Source of the DNA: SIG455 sp045589495
GTDB lineage: Bacteria; Bacillota; Clostridia; UMGS1810
Assembly (NCBI GenBank): GCA_045589495.1
Contig: JAZNPF010000043.1
Location: 1 to 21,357, forward strand
Direction: 5' to 3'
DNA length: 21,357 nucleotides
Of the stretch, positions 8,595-17,860 are shown piece by piece; position 1 is the stretch's first letter; every line of letters starts with the position of its first letter. A program made the translations under genes and the position numbers. The notes below the pieces were generated by a model. The model ran no database searches and was not told where the DNA came from. It saw nothing but the letters and a program-made list of their open reading frames with translations.

Positions 8595-9542
8595 ATGAAA
8601 ACAGCCAAAAGTGTGCCGACTTTAAAAAAAGAACGTTATCTGCATACGTTGGGTAAAAACATAGTAAGACATAAATATGCATATATGATGATAGTTCCCG
8701 TGATTTTATTCTATATTATTTTCAATTATGCGCCTATGTACGGAGCGATTATCGCATTTAAGGATTACTCACCAGCATTGGGAATTATGGATAGTCCTTG
8801 GGTTGGATTAAAACATTTTTTTAGTTTTTGGAATGGTATGTATTTCGGCAGACTTATGAAAAATACACTTTTGCTTAGTGGTTACAGTCTGTTGTTTGGT
8901 TTTACAGCGCCAATATTGTTAGCATTACTTTTAAATGAACTTAGAAGTGAAAAATATAAACGCGTCATTCAGACAGTATCCTATTTTCCACACTTTATTT
9001 CAATAGTTATTATTTGCGGATTAATAAAAGATTTTACACTTTCAGAAGGTATTATTAATGATTTAATTGTTATATTTGGCGGTGAACGCAGTGCTCTGTT
9101 AAACCGCCCGGAAATGTTTCGTGCGATTTATGTAATCAGTGACATATGGACAAATCTTGGTTGGAATTCGATCATATACCTTTCGGCACTTGCCGGAATT
9201 GATACCCAACTCTATGAGGCATGTGAGGTTGACGGGGGACGCAAATGGGCAAAAATGATACATGTAACGCTTCCTGGAATTATACCTACAATAGTGGTAA
9301 TGCTTATAATGAAAGTCGGAAATCTTATGAGTATGGGATATGAAAAAGTAATATTACTTTACAATCCTCTTACATACAAGACAGCAGATATAATTTCTAG
9401 TTATGTATACCGTAAAGGACTTTTGGAACTTGGTTGGAGTTATTCGACAGCAGTGGGGTTGTTTAACTCTGTTATCAATCTTATTCTTTTGATAACTACC
9501 AATTCTATCAGTAAAAAAGTCAGTGGTTCGGGTCTTTGGTAA
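8595..9542 (+). CDS. Sugar ABC transporter permease, LplB type
   Basis: The 315-residue product is one of two inner-membrane subunits of the importer. It has about six membrane segments and the cytoplasmic EAA loop that contacts the ATPase, seen as YEACEVDGGRKWAKMIHVTL. The N-terminal YAPMYGAIIAFKDY segment is characteristic of LplB-type permeases. I place the start at 8595, where AAGGAG (8578-8583) lies 11 nt upstream; an in-frame ATG at 8526 would overlap the binding-protein gene and add 23 residues without a good ribosome binding site. It is 43 bp downstream of the binding-protein gene and 16 bp upstream of the second permease gene, so the three are surely one transcript. Confidence 0.93.
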   Translation: MKTAKSVPTLKKERYLHTLGKNIVRHKYAYMMIVPVILFYIIFNYAPMYGAIIAFKDYSPALGIMDSPWVGLKHFFSFWNGMYFGRLMKNTLLLSGYSLLFGFTAPILLALLLNELRSEKYKRVIQTVSYFPHFISIVIICGLIKDFTLSEGIINDLIVIFGGERSALLNRPEMFRAIYVISDIWTNLGWNSIIYLSALAGIDTQLYEACEVDGGRKWAKMIHVTLPGIIPTIVVMLIMKVGNLMSMGYEKVILLYNPLTYKTADIISSYVYRKGLLELGWSYSTAVGLFNSVINLILLITTNSISKKVSGSGLW

Positions 9543-9558
9543 AAGGAGTGTGTGAAGA

Positions 9559-10431
9559 ATGAGAGATACCAGAAGTGTTGGTGAAAAAACATTTGATATC
9601 ATAAACGTGATTGTAATGGCAGTGTTGCTTGTGGTAACGTTTTATCCGTTATGGCATGTGCTTATGGCATCATTTTCCGATCCAGATTTATTACAGGGAC
9701 ATTCAGGATTGATGCTTTTTCCGCTTTCACCTAACGTGAAAGCGTATGAGGCGGTTTTTGGTTATCAGATGATTTTAAATAGTTTTAAGAACACCTTGAT
9801 AATAGTTGCTATGGCAATGATTTTAAATATGGTTATGACTTGCTTTGGCGCATATTTCCTTTCTAAAAAAGGAATTATGCTACGTGGACCAATTATGATG
9901 ATGATAATTGTGACGATGTTCTTCTCAGGCGGACTTATTCCATTCTATTTGGTTGTAAATGGACTTGGTTTGAGAAACACATTGTTTTCAGTAGTTATTC
10001 CGTTTGCAGTAAACACATTTAATCTTGTAATTTTGCGAACAGCATTTTCTGAGATACCTGTAAGTCTTACAGAAGCAGCGGAACTTGAGGGCGCAAATGA
10101 TTTTACAATACTTTTTAAGATAATTGTTCCTGTTTCAAAAGCTACCATGGCAGTTGTGGGATTATATTATCTGGTTCAGCATTGGAACGCATGGTTTTAT
10201 GCTTCCGTATTTATTGACAATCGTGAACTTCTTCCTTTTCAGGTAATATTGCGTGAGATACTTCTGCAGAATTCTACAGACAGTATGAAGAATCAGGGCG
10301 ATTCTGAAAATATGTACGAGGTTATTAAATACTCTGTTATTGTTGTTGGAACACTTCCTATTTTGATTGTATATCCGTTTTTACAGAAATACTTTGTAAA
10401 AGGCGTTATGATTGGATCTGTTAAAGGGTGA
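9559..10431 (+). CDS. Sugar ABC transporter permease, YtcP type
   Basis: The 290-residue product is the second membrane subunit and should pair with the LplB-type permease. It has about six membrane segments, the EAA loop TEAAELEGANDFTILFKIIV, and the family's C-terminal ending YPFLQKYFVKGVMIGSVKG. AAAAGGAG (9541-9548) lies 10 nt before the start and overlaps the preceding stop codon. No ATP-binding subunit gene is present in the window; importers of this type usually share a common MsmX-like ATPase encoded elsewhere. Confidence 0.94.
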   Translation: MRDTRSVGEKTFDIINVIVMAVLLVVTFYPLWHVLMASFSDPDLLQGHSGLMLFPLSPNVKAYEAVFGYQMILNSFKNTLIIVAMAMILNMVMTCFGAYFLSKKGIMLRGPIMMMIIVTMFFSGGLIPFYLVVNGLGLRNTLFSVVIPFAVNTFNLVILRTAFSEIPVSLTEAAELEGANDFTILFKIIVPVSKATMAVVGLYYLVQHWNAWFYASVFIDNRELLPFQVILREILLQNSTDSMKNQGDSENMYEVIKYSVIVVGTLPILIVYPFLQKYFVKGVMIGSVKG

Positions 10432-10484
10432 AAGTAGTAACTGAACTTCGTTGAAATACAAATTTTATTGAGGAGTTAATTGCA

Positions 10485-11618
10485 ATGGATAGCATTTTGG
10501 AAAAAAACATGGCATGGGTTAATGATGCCTGGTGCAATACGGCTAATAAATTACGCAAAAACTGTGACCTGCTCAGAGGAAAACTTCCCGCATTCACAAT
10601 TGACGGAGTCTACGATGATCGTACGGATGGTGACATCGGTGCATGGACAAATGGATTTTGGCCAGGAATACTGTGGATGATGTATGTTGCTACAGGTGAA
10701 GAAAGTTTTCGTGAAGTTGCAGAGGAATGCGAAAATAAACTGGATATGGCTTTAGAGAATTATGAATGGTTGCATCATGATGTGGGATTTATGTGGCATA
10801 TTTCAAGTGGTGCCAACTATCGCATTACAGGTAATGCAAAATCAAAAAACCGTAATCTTCATGCGGCGTCTACTTTGGCGGCAAGATATAATGTTCAGAG
10901 TAAAATTATTAGAGCGTGGAATGTGCCTGATGAGGCTGCAGGTTGGTCGATTATTGATTCTATGATGAACATTCCTTTACTGTATTGGGCAAGTAAGGAA
11001 ACAGGAAATATTGCATTCTATCAGATTGCTGTGAATCATGCAGATACAGTTTTAAAACATTTTATCCGTCCGGATGGTTCAGTGTATCACATCATGAATT
11101 TTGATGTTCACACAGGCGAGTTTAAAGGTGCTGCCCCAAGAACACAGGGATATGAATCAGAATCATCATGGTCTCGTGGTCAGTCTTGGGCAATTTACGG
11201 CTTTGTGCTGAGTTATATACATACTGGGGAACAACGTTTTTTGGATGCGGCAAAAAAGGTGGCGCATTACTTTATTGCTGCTGTGTGCAATGATGGATAT
11301 ATTCCTAAATCCGACTTTCGTGCACCAGAAGAGCCTATAGTCTTGGATAGTTCTGCAGGTGCAATTGCTGCTTGCGGATTAATTGAGATCGCGAAAGTTG
11401 TGCCTGAATATGAGAAAAAACTTTATATACAGGCTGCTTTAAATATTGTAAAAGCATTGACAGACAAACAATGCGACTGGAGTGATAAACAACAAGGAAT
11501 TCTGCAGAACAGTTCAGGTTGCTATTATAAAGATGTACACAAGTCGTATATTTTCGGCGATTATTATTATGTTGAGGCACTATACAAACTTAAAGGTTTT
11601 GGGCCAATGTTTTGGTAA
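10485..11618 (+). CDS. Unsaturated glucuronyl hydrolase, GH88 type
   Basis: The 377-residue product should remove the 4,5-unsaturated uronic acid from the non-reducing end of oligosaccharides made by polysaccharide lyases, by hydration of the double bond. It has no signal peptide, so it acts in the cytoplasm after import. The fold is an alpha/alpha-6 barrel. Visible motifs are WTNGFWPGILW, HHDVGFMW with D99, IIDSMMNIPLLYWA with D158, SWSRGQSWAIYGF and DSSAGAIAACGL. D99 and D158 correspond to the two essential aspartates of Bacillus unsaturated glucuronyl hydrolase (D88 and D149). Length fits GH88; GH105 is a related alternative. GAGGAG (10470-10475) lies 9 nt before the start. The gene follows the second permease gene by 53 bp, which links import to this step, and it argues that the target polysaccharide contains uronic acid. 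Confidence 0.93.
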   Translation: MDSILEKNMAWVNDAWCNTANKLRKNCDLLRGKLPAFTIDGVYDDRTDGDIGAWTNGFWPGILWMMYVATGEESFREVAEECENKLDMALENYEWLHHDVGFMWHISSGANYRITGNAKSKNRNLHAASTLAARYNVQSKIIRAWNVPDEAAGWSIIDSMMNIPLLYWASKETGNIAFYQIAVNHADTVLKHFIRPDGSVYHIMNFDVHTGEFKGAAPRTQGYESESSWSRGQSWAIYGFVLSYIHTGEQRFLDAAKKVAHYFIAAVCNDGYIPKSDFRAPEEPIVLDSSAGAIAACGLIEIAKVVPEYEKKLYIQAALNIVKALTDKQCDWSDKQQGILQNSSGCYYKDVHKSYIFGDYYYVEALYKLKGFGPMFW

Positions 11619-11637
11619 AATTTTTATTATAATTTGC

Positions 11638-11647
11638 TGTTGCAACA
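11638..11647. repeat. Perfect 10-bp palindrome before the SLH protein gene
   Basis: TGTTGCAACA is self-complementary and sits 22 bp before the start codon at 11669, in the 50-bp gap after the GH88-type gene. A TATAAT occurs at 11628-11633, but no -35 box is properly spaced, so I do not call a promoter. It may be a chance palindrome or a small regulatory site. Confidence 0.25.
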
Positions 11648-11668
11648 AATTGCTTCAGGAGGTATTTT

Positions 11669-14600
11669 ATGGATAGACTAAGGAAAATTATATGTACTAT
11701 ATTAACCATGTTATTGATGCTTTCAAGCATAAATTTTGTTTTTGCTGATACAGAAATTGTTATTACTCCTTCGGTTACAGATGGTGGGATTATACCTGTT
11801 GTTGGTGAAATATCTTTTACATTTAATATTGATATGAATCCTGCATCTTTTAGTACTTCAACGGTTCTTTTGAAGGAAAAAGTCAATGGTACGGATACAT
11901 ATAATAACAGATTATATAAATTCAATTATGATACTTCTAAAAAAGTATTTACTATCAACTTTGATGAAGGAGACATTGCACCTTCTGCGACGTATGTAAT
12001 TGAATTTACACAAAGTATTCAGGCTGCAGATGATACTACATTAACTGCACCTGTATTCTTTACCTATGTAACTTCAGAAAGCGGATATTATATTAATGAT
12101 AATTTCAGTCGTTATCCTGTGGACACATGGCTTGGTAATAAAAAAACTTATACAGATGTGCTACCGTGGAGTTATATGTCCGGTAATGGTGGTAAAGGAA
12201 GTGCGGATATAAAAAAAGGAACTGATAATAAAACGGTTTTGCAACTGAAATCAAATAAAAATGCCGCTGGCTTTGATATGAATGTTGCTTATCGTGCAGA
12301 TTATCTTCCTGAAACATCAGCGACAATAAAACTAAACAACTTGGCGGAAATTGATTTTGAAATTTCCGGCGGAGTTGATGCAAGTTATCTTTTAGGTGGT
12401 ATATTTGTTATCCGTAGACACGAAACACTCAATAAATTCTTCTTATATTATGGAATTGGCAAAGTAGATTCCGCATTGGCATCACGTGATACCATGACAC
12501 CGTTGTGTGAGGTGGCGACACCAACAGTAGGAACAATGGCGGCTCATAGTTTGAAGTATTTAATATCTACCGATATGAGTAGTGGTATTAGCAGAAAACT
12601 CAGAGAAATTTCATTCGATGGAACTAAATTGACTAGAATAATTGATGTTATTAATACAGAAACTGGAGAGATTACATATAAGGATTTTCCTGCAGAAGGT
12701 ATTGCTTTGTCCGGTCGAGGTGATGTTAATGCAGAATATTATTATCAGAGTAGTGCAACTTACTATAGAGCATTCTCAATAGGTAGAGATAGTACTCTGG
12801 CATATGACACAGCAGAAGGTACGGTGGGCTCTAGTGGTACATTGCGTCAAGAAGAAGCACTGTTAAAAATATATTCATTTAAATATGAACCCGTCAAAAT
12901 GGTTAAGAAAATACTAACTGAGGGTGACCCACAGTTCCCAACTGATGGCATCATAAAGATTTATTTTGGATTAATACCATCTGATAAAGACTTTTCCGGC
13001 GATATCGTGCTTAAAGATAGTCATGATAATGAAGTGTTGTGGACAGGGATTTTTAATGCTGAAGATAACGTATTAGAAATAACGCCGTCTACAGTTTTGA
13101 ATTCTAACGAGTTATATACAGTGACGGTATCTGGAAGTATTGAATATACTATTAATTTAGATTTGAACGCTACAGATACAGTTCATAACTTTACCACTGA
13201 TTGGAGAAAACTAAGTACTTCATCAGTACCTGTGATAGTATCGCCGGGTAATTTTTCACCCACTTTTGATATTCAAAATATTAGCCTTTTAGAAGGTACT
13301 TTTACTACTCGAACAGTTCTTTATAAAAAAACAGCAGAACAGTTACATATGTTGAATTATACTGATACTTCACAAAATGTTGCATTAGGCACGCAGTATT
13401 CAATAACTGCCGGTTCAGTAACGGTTCCTAATGACGGTGGCAATTATTATGTAAAGGTCTTCATATTGGAAAATAATATTCCGATTGCTGATCCAGTTGT
13501 AATTGGGGAAGCGGCAAAAATCCCAATTACAGCAGTTGATGGTACTCAATCAGTTATTTCTGCTGTTGGCAATATTGATGATGCTCGTATAGATGTAACA
13601 GGAAAATATGTCGGAACATCAAACAGGGCTATATGGGTTAATATTTATGCTCCTGATGATACATTGATTTACAATGACCAAACAAATAATGGAACAACAG
13701 GAGACTTTGCCTTCGGTTTTAATATTTTGCCGGGTGCTACAAGCGGCACATATACGGTGAGTGCGAAACCAATTGGTGGAAATGAGTTAACCGATACTGT
13801 AGAAATGAACTTTACTTTGGTAAAGCCAACATTGTCAGAACTTAAAATTGAAGGAGAAGCAGTTTGCGGAAAAACGATTAGTGCTGATTACACATGGTTC
13901 GATTTTGCTGGAAGACAGGATGATAGTCTTGTTAGATGGTATCTGTCGGATAGCGCATCGGGAATTTTTGAAGTAATTAGCGTTGGAAAAGACTTTTCTT
14001 TAGATGATAGCTATATTGGAAAGTATGTAAAATGCACTGTACTTCCAAAAACTATTGAAGGAGTAGAAGGTACAACCATATATGAAACAGAAGCACTTCA
14101 TATAGTGTCAATGCCGAGAGTTACAAATGCAGTTTTATCACTATCAGATGACAATCAGGTGACACTCAGTTATGACTACAGTAATTTACTTGGATATGAA
14201 GAGTATCAAAGTGTTTATAAGTGGTATATTGCAGATACCATAAACGGTGATTATACGCAAATTGATAATAATAATGCTCTCTATCGTATTACAAGTGATA
14301 ATCACGGTAAATATGTCAAGGTGGGAATTACACCATATGCTATGCTACCTGAAGGTTCAGATGCAAAAAAATACGGAGATGTAGTAACTACTGAACCAAT
14401 AATAATGTATTATAAAGTTAAAGAAAGTGGTGGCGGTTCAAACTTTGGCGGAGGTTTCTCTGTAAGTGCAGGTATAACTGGTTCTGGAAATACAATTGTT
14501 GAAGATAAAAAAGAAAGCGGCACAATTGATTTATTGGATGTACGCGGGCATTGGGCTGAGAAAGAAATTTTCTCTTTATATGATAGATATATTGTGTATG

Positions 14601-15118
14601 GCAGAGGTGGAAACTTATTTGAACCCGAAAGTCCTATTACCAGATCTGAGTTTATAGCAATTCTAATCAGAGGACTTGGTTTTGAGACAGTAAATTATCG
14701 TGGTGATTTTAAAGATGTAAAAGCAGAAGATTGGTGTGCTGATTTATTACAGACAGCACTGGATAACGGACTTTTCGAAGGTTCTGGTGGTTGTGCATAT
14801 CCAAATCGTCAGATTACAAGAGAGGAAATGACAACTATTGTAGTAAGAGCATATGAAAAGTTTGTAGGCGAAATAATTGTTGGCGGAGGTTTTCTTGAAT
14901 TTGAAGATTCTGCTGATATTAGTTCCTGGGCCAGACAAGCGGTTGGTAAGGCAAAAGAGGTTAAATTGGTACAGGGAACAGGCGACGGGATGTTTACACC
15001 TTATGCATCTACCAATAGGGCACAGGCTGCGGTAATTATATCTAGACTTCTTGTGCATACTGATAAGGCTATGGAAACCAAAAATGCAGAGGTTGCATCG
15101 GAAACTGATACTGAATAA
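11669..15118 (+). CDS. Surface protein with Ig-like modules and three C-terminal SLH repeats
   Basis: The 1149-residue product has a signal peptide (to about residue 27, ending FVFA). Residues about 30-135 form a Big_5/SbsA-type Ig-like domain. About 138-400 is a beta-rich module opening with GYYINDNFSRYPVDTWLGN that may be jelly-roll-like and carbohydrate-binding, which is a guess. A second Big_5-like domain spans about 405-510. Two further Ig-like repeats (about 719-812 and 815-915) share W-Y-x-[SA]-D and GKYVK motifs. A glycine-rich linker (about 922-945) leads to three SLH repeats (about 955-1135; first with LLDVRGHWAEKEI, later FKDVKAEDWC and FEDSADISSW), which bind the secondary wall polymer. 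No catalytic domain is visible. AGGAGG (11657-11662) lies 6 nt before the start. The protein starting at 20812 repeats its N-terminal modules. Role inferred: wall-anchored binding or scaffold protein for the locus. Confidence 0.85.
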   Translation: MDRLRKIICTILTMLLMLSSINFVFADTEIVITPSVTDGGIIPVVGEISFTFNIDMNPASFSTSTVLLKEKVNGTDTYNNRLYKFNYDTSKKVFTINFDEGDIAPSATYVIEFTQSIQAADDTTLTAPVFFTYVTSESGYYINDNFSRYPVDTWLGNKKTYTDVLPWSYMSGNGGKGSADIKKGTDNKTVLQLKSNKNAAGFDMNVAYRADYLPETSATIKLNNLAEIDFEISGGVDASYLLGGIFVIRRHETLNKFFLYYGIGKVDSALASRDTMTPLCEVATPTVGTMAAHSLKYLISTDMSSGISRKLREISFDGTKLTRIIDVINTETGEITYKDFPAEGIALSGRGDVNAEYYYQSSATYYRAFSIGRDSTLAYDTAEGTVGSSGTLRQEEALLKIYSFKYEPVKMVKKILTEGDPQFPTDGIIKIYFGLIPSDKDFSGDIVLKDSHDNEVLWTGIFNAEDNVLEITPSTVLNSNELYTVTVSGSIEYTINLDLNATDTVHNFTTDWRKLSTSSVPVIVSPGNFSPTFDIQNISLLEGTFTTRTVLYKKTAEQLHMLNYTDTSQNVALGTQYSITAGSVTVPNDGGNYYVKVFILENNIPIADPVVIGEAAKIPITAVDGTQSVISAVGNIDDARIDVTGKYVGTSNRAIWVNIYAPDDTLIYNDQTNNGTTGDFAFGFNILPGATSGTYTVSAKPIGGNELTDTVEMNFTLVKPTLSELKIEGEAVCGKTISADYTWFDFAGRQDDSLVRWYLSDSASGIFEVISVGKDFSLDDSYIGKYVKCTVLPKTIEGVEGTTIYETEALHIVSMPRVTNAVLSLSDDNQVTLSYDYSNLLGYEEYQSVYKWYIADTINGDYTQIDNNNALYRITSDNHGKYVKVGITPYAMLPEGSDAKKYGDVVTTEPIIMYYKVKESGGGSNFGGGFSVSAGITGSGNTIVEDKKESGTIDLLDVRGHWAEKEIFSLYDRYIVYGRGGNLFEPESPITRSEFIAILIRGLGFETVNYRGDFKDVKAEDWCADLLQTALDNGLFEGSGGCAYPNRQITREEMTTIVVRAYEKFVGEIIVGGGFLEFEDSADISSWARQAVGKAKEVKLVQGTGDGMFTPYASTNRAQAAVIISRLLVHTDKAMETKNAEVASETDTE
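12083..12187 (+). repeat. Copy 1 of a duplicated surface-module sequence
   Basis: This is the start of the INDNFSRYP module in the SLH protein gene. It matches 21244-21357 in the same reading frame, with exact DNA identity over 20 bp (12095-12114 with 21256-21275) and 15 bp (12125-12139 with 21286-21300). The leading 19 residues are 16/19 identical, and both copies go on to LPW-x-YM-x-GN. Confidence 0.85.
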
Positions 15119-15131
15119 GGAGGCGAAAAAT

Positions 15132-17834
15132 ATGATGAATGCGAAATTTAGAAAACTCTCAAAAAGGGTTGTGGCATATATGGCATCTTTTGCTATGTTA
15201 TTAACAATTTTCATGCCTGCTGTACAAGCGACTGATGAAAATATAATTGTGGTCAGTCCTGAAGTTGCAGAGAATAGTATGAGAGTGGTCGCAGGTCTTA
15301 ATTTGACAGCCCGTTCAGAAAACTATGATACACCTATGAGCCGCGCTGATTTTGCGCTTATTCTAGCAAAAATGATGCGCTACGATGGCTTTGCGGTTTC
15401 TCCAAGTGGTTATCGCGACGTAACAAGCAGCACAAAAAATGCTCCTGCTATTGAATTTTGTGTTATGTATGGGTATATGACGGGTGAACGCGGATTGTTC
15501 CGTCCTGATGATGCTATTACTTATATGGAAGCAATGCGTGCTTTAGTTGAGATAACAGGAAATAATATTGAAAAAACTATAAGCACTGATGCTGAGTATA
15601 TGATTAATGCTTCGCTTTTAAAGATTAATAGTGGCATTTCCGGCAGTAGTACGGCTCCATTGTCTGTAGGCGCAGCGGTAAAAATGGTTTATAATACTTT
15701 GAATGCAAAGAGTATTAAGGTTACCGCGATATCCGGTAATGGAGATTATAAAGAAATAATTACCGGTGATTTTATGGAAACATTACTCTCTGTTGAAAAG
15801 ATAAGCGGTGTGCTTACAAAAACTCGCTATACCGGTATGTACAGTAACATCGGTACAGGAAATTCCAATGTTGAAATTGATGATATTCCTTATAATTCGG
15901 AAAGAGATTGGTCGGACTATTTAGGATGCTATGTGAACGTATATATAGATCATCATGGTGATACTGAGCAAGTGATTTTTATGTGTATTGCTAACAATAA
16001 TAAAAGCATTGAATTGGTATCGGAAGATATTATTGAACTAGACAGTGATTATCGTATGACTTATTATGCTGATGAAGAAAAGGATGATGAAGAAAAAATT
16101 CATTTTTCTAGAGATACGGTAGTGATTTATAACGGCAGAAGCGCAGGTACAATTAATAATTTTACCCGAAATGAACTTATGCTTCGTGATGCAACTGGAT
16201 ATGCGGTGGCAGGAAATATGCGCTTGATAGACAGTGATTCAGATGGTGTATGTGAAGTCGTTGTTATGAGAGCATACGACATAATGTATGTTTCCGGAGT
16301 AGACGACCATAAAATGGTTGTTATGGATGATACTGCAGCTATTAAATTAGATTTATCAAACTACATGGAATCAAAAATATTTATTTCATATGATAGTGGC
16401 GAGCCGACTGGGTTTGACTCAATTACATCAGGTCAGGTATTAAATGTTGCTAAAAGCCGTGACGGAGAACTCGTTTACATTGTAATTACAGAAGAGAATT
16501 ATGAGGATGCAGTTATCGAAAAAATGAGCAGCGAGGGTTATACGGCAAGCGGTTCTACATATAAAGTTAGCAGTTATTTTACTAATAACCTTGCAAATAA
16601 AGAAAATACTAAACTTAGAATCGGATGGACCGGTACGCTCTATATGGATGTTAACGGAAGAATCGTTGCGACAAAAGCTGAAGCGGAGCATTACTACGGA
16701 TATCTTACTGCTATTTCTACACCTACAGGACTTTCAACAGATGTACAGGTAAAGATGTTTACGGATACGGGTGCAGAGCCGGACTTTGTAGTGTACGAGT
16801 GCGCTAATAAGGTACGTGTGAATCATCAGCCTGTTTCAGAGGAAAATCTTAAAGCGCAATCTGTTTTCAAAGCAAATGATGGTTCGTTAATAGATCAGTT
16901 AATTCAATTTTCCGTAAATGAGCAGGACCAAATCACTGCCATTATCACGGCTGACAGAAGTAATGTTATTTCCACTTTGGATTTTAATCCATCAGACAGT
17001 TGGTATAACGCAGACAAAGAATTTGCACTGAATTTTGTTGGTAATGTTCTTATTAAAGATGCTGCGTGTCTGTTACTGGGTAATAAATTCACCTATCCGT
17101 CGGATGGAAAACTCTGGGTTATACCTACGGATATAACCAATGAATCAGGATTTATGCTGACAACGGCCGTAAGCCAGTTTGCTAATGATACTAATTATGA
17201 TATTGAACTGTATAACATAAATGAAGACGGCATTGCAGAACATATGGTCAGACGTACTGATGAGGTGCTGGACAGTTTTTCTGTAGACAGTACGTTTTTT
17301 GTGGCGGATATATATACTGTTTTAAATGATGATGGTGAAATTGTCAATGAGTTCAAGGGATATAATATTACAAAATATACCAACCAAGTTTTGACCTTGG
17401 TAACTAAGCAGACTCGTGAGCAATCAGTACTTAATGGTGTGCAGAAAGGTGATGTGATTCAGTATAATGCGGACGCAAAAGGTATTGTAACAAGTGTTAG
17501 CATTATTCATAGTTATAACTCTGCTCCGGATACTTTCTACACACAACTTACCACACCGAATAACTATAAAGGAACAGTAGGTGACAGTACATACGGGCAG
17601 ATGATGTTTGCATCTGCCACATCTCTTGGAATAAGTGTAGACAGAGGACTAACTTTCCATACTTTTGCCAAACACGCAACATCTCAGTGGATTGTTTATG
17701 ATACAAAAACTGGGAAAGCAAGCATACAATCAGAACCTATGATTTATGGTATTAAATATGGTATCAACAATACTTCGCGTGCTTATATTTTCACACGCTA
17801 TAATACTGCATGGTTATGTGTTCTGTATGTATAA
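15132..17834 (+). CDS. SLH-domain surface protein of unknown function
   Basis: The 900-residue product has a signal peptide (residues 1-33, ending PAVQA) and degenerate N-terminal SLH repeats over about 55-200, seen as MSRADFALILAKMM, GYMTGERGLFRPDDAITYME and LSVGAAVKMVYNTL. The remaining 700 residues match no enzyme I recognise; they are beta-rich and repetitive in style, with many short hydrophobic strands and acidic turns, as in S-layer structural proteins. I chose 15132 because AAGGAGG (15117-15123) lies 8 nt upstream; an in-frame ATG at 15051 would overlap the previous gene and bury the signal peptide. The gene starts 13 bp after the stop of the first SLH protein gene and ends 26 bp before the PL8 gene, so all three are translated from one message. 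Role inferred: anchor or scaffold, not catalyst. Confidence 0.8.
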   Translation: MMNAKFRKLSKRVVAYMASFAMLLTIFMPAVQATDENIIVVSPEVAENSMRVVAGLNLTARSENYDTPMSRADFALILAKMMRYDGFAVSPSGYRDVTSSTKNAPAIEFCVMYGYMTGERGLFRPDDAITYMEAMRALVEITGNNIEKTISTDAEYMINASLLKINSGISGSSTAPLSVGAAVKMVYNTLNAKSIKVTAISGNGDYKEIITGDFMETLLSVEKISGVLTKTRYTGMYSNIGTGNSNVEIDDIPYNSERDWSDYLGCYVNVYIDHHGDTEQVIFMCIANNNKSIELVSEDIIELDSDYRMTYYADEEKDDEEKIHFSRDTVVIYNGRSAGTINNFTRNELMLRDATGYAVAGNMRLIDSDSDGVCEVVVMRAYDIMYVSGVDDHKMVVMDDTAAIKLDLSNYMESKIFISYDSGEPTGFDSITSGQVLNVAKSRDGELVYIVITEENYEDAVIEKMSSEGYTASGSTYKVSSYFTNNLANKENTKLRIGWTGTLYMDVNGRIVATKAEAEHYYGYLTAISTPTGLSTDVQVKMFTDTGAEPDFVVYECANKVRVNHQPVSEENLKAQSVFKANDGSLIDQLIQFSVNEQDQITAIITADRSNVISTLDFNPSDSWYNADKEFALNFVGNVLIKDAACLLLGNKFTYPSDGKLWVIPTDITNESGFMLTTAVSQFANDTNYDIELYNINEDGIAEHMVRRTDEVLDSFSVDSTFFVADIYTVLNDDGEIVNEFKGYNITKYTNQVLTLVTKQTREQSVLNGVQKGDVIQYNADAKGIVTSVSIIHSYNSAPDTFYTQLTTPNNYKGTVGDSTYGQMMFASATSLGISVDRGLTFHTFAKHATSQWIVYDTKTGKASIQSEPMIYGIKYGINNTSRAYIFTRYNTAWLCVLYV

Positions 17835-17860
17835 GTAATTTGTTTGAGAGGAGGCGTGTT

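Noticed and set aside
11619..11668. Internal promoter before the SLH protein gene
   Set aside because: A TATAAT exists at 11628-11633, but no -35-like hexamer is at a workable distance, and the shared operator is absent.
15051..15131. Longer start for the second SLH protein
   Set aside because: It overlaps the previous gene and would place 27 residues before a clear signal peptide; AAGGAGG at 15117-15123 supports 15132.
17810..17860. Longer start for the PL8 lyase
   Set aside because: It lies within the end of the previous gene and would put a cysteine-containing stretch ahead of the signal peptide; AGGAGG at 17849-17854 supports 17861.
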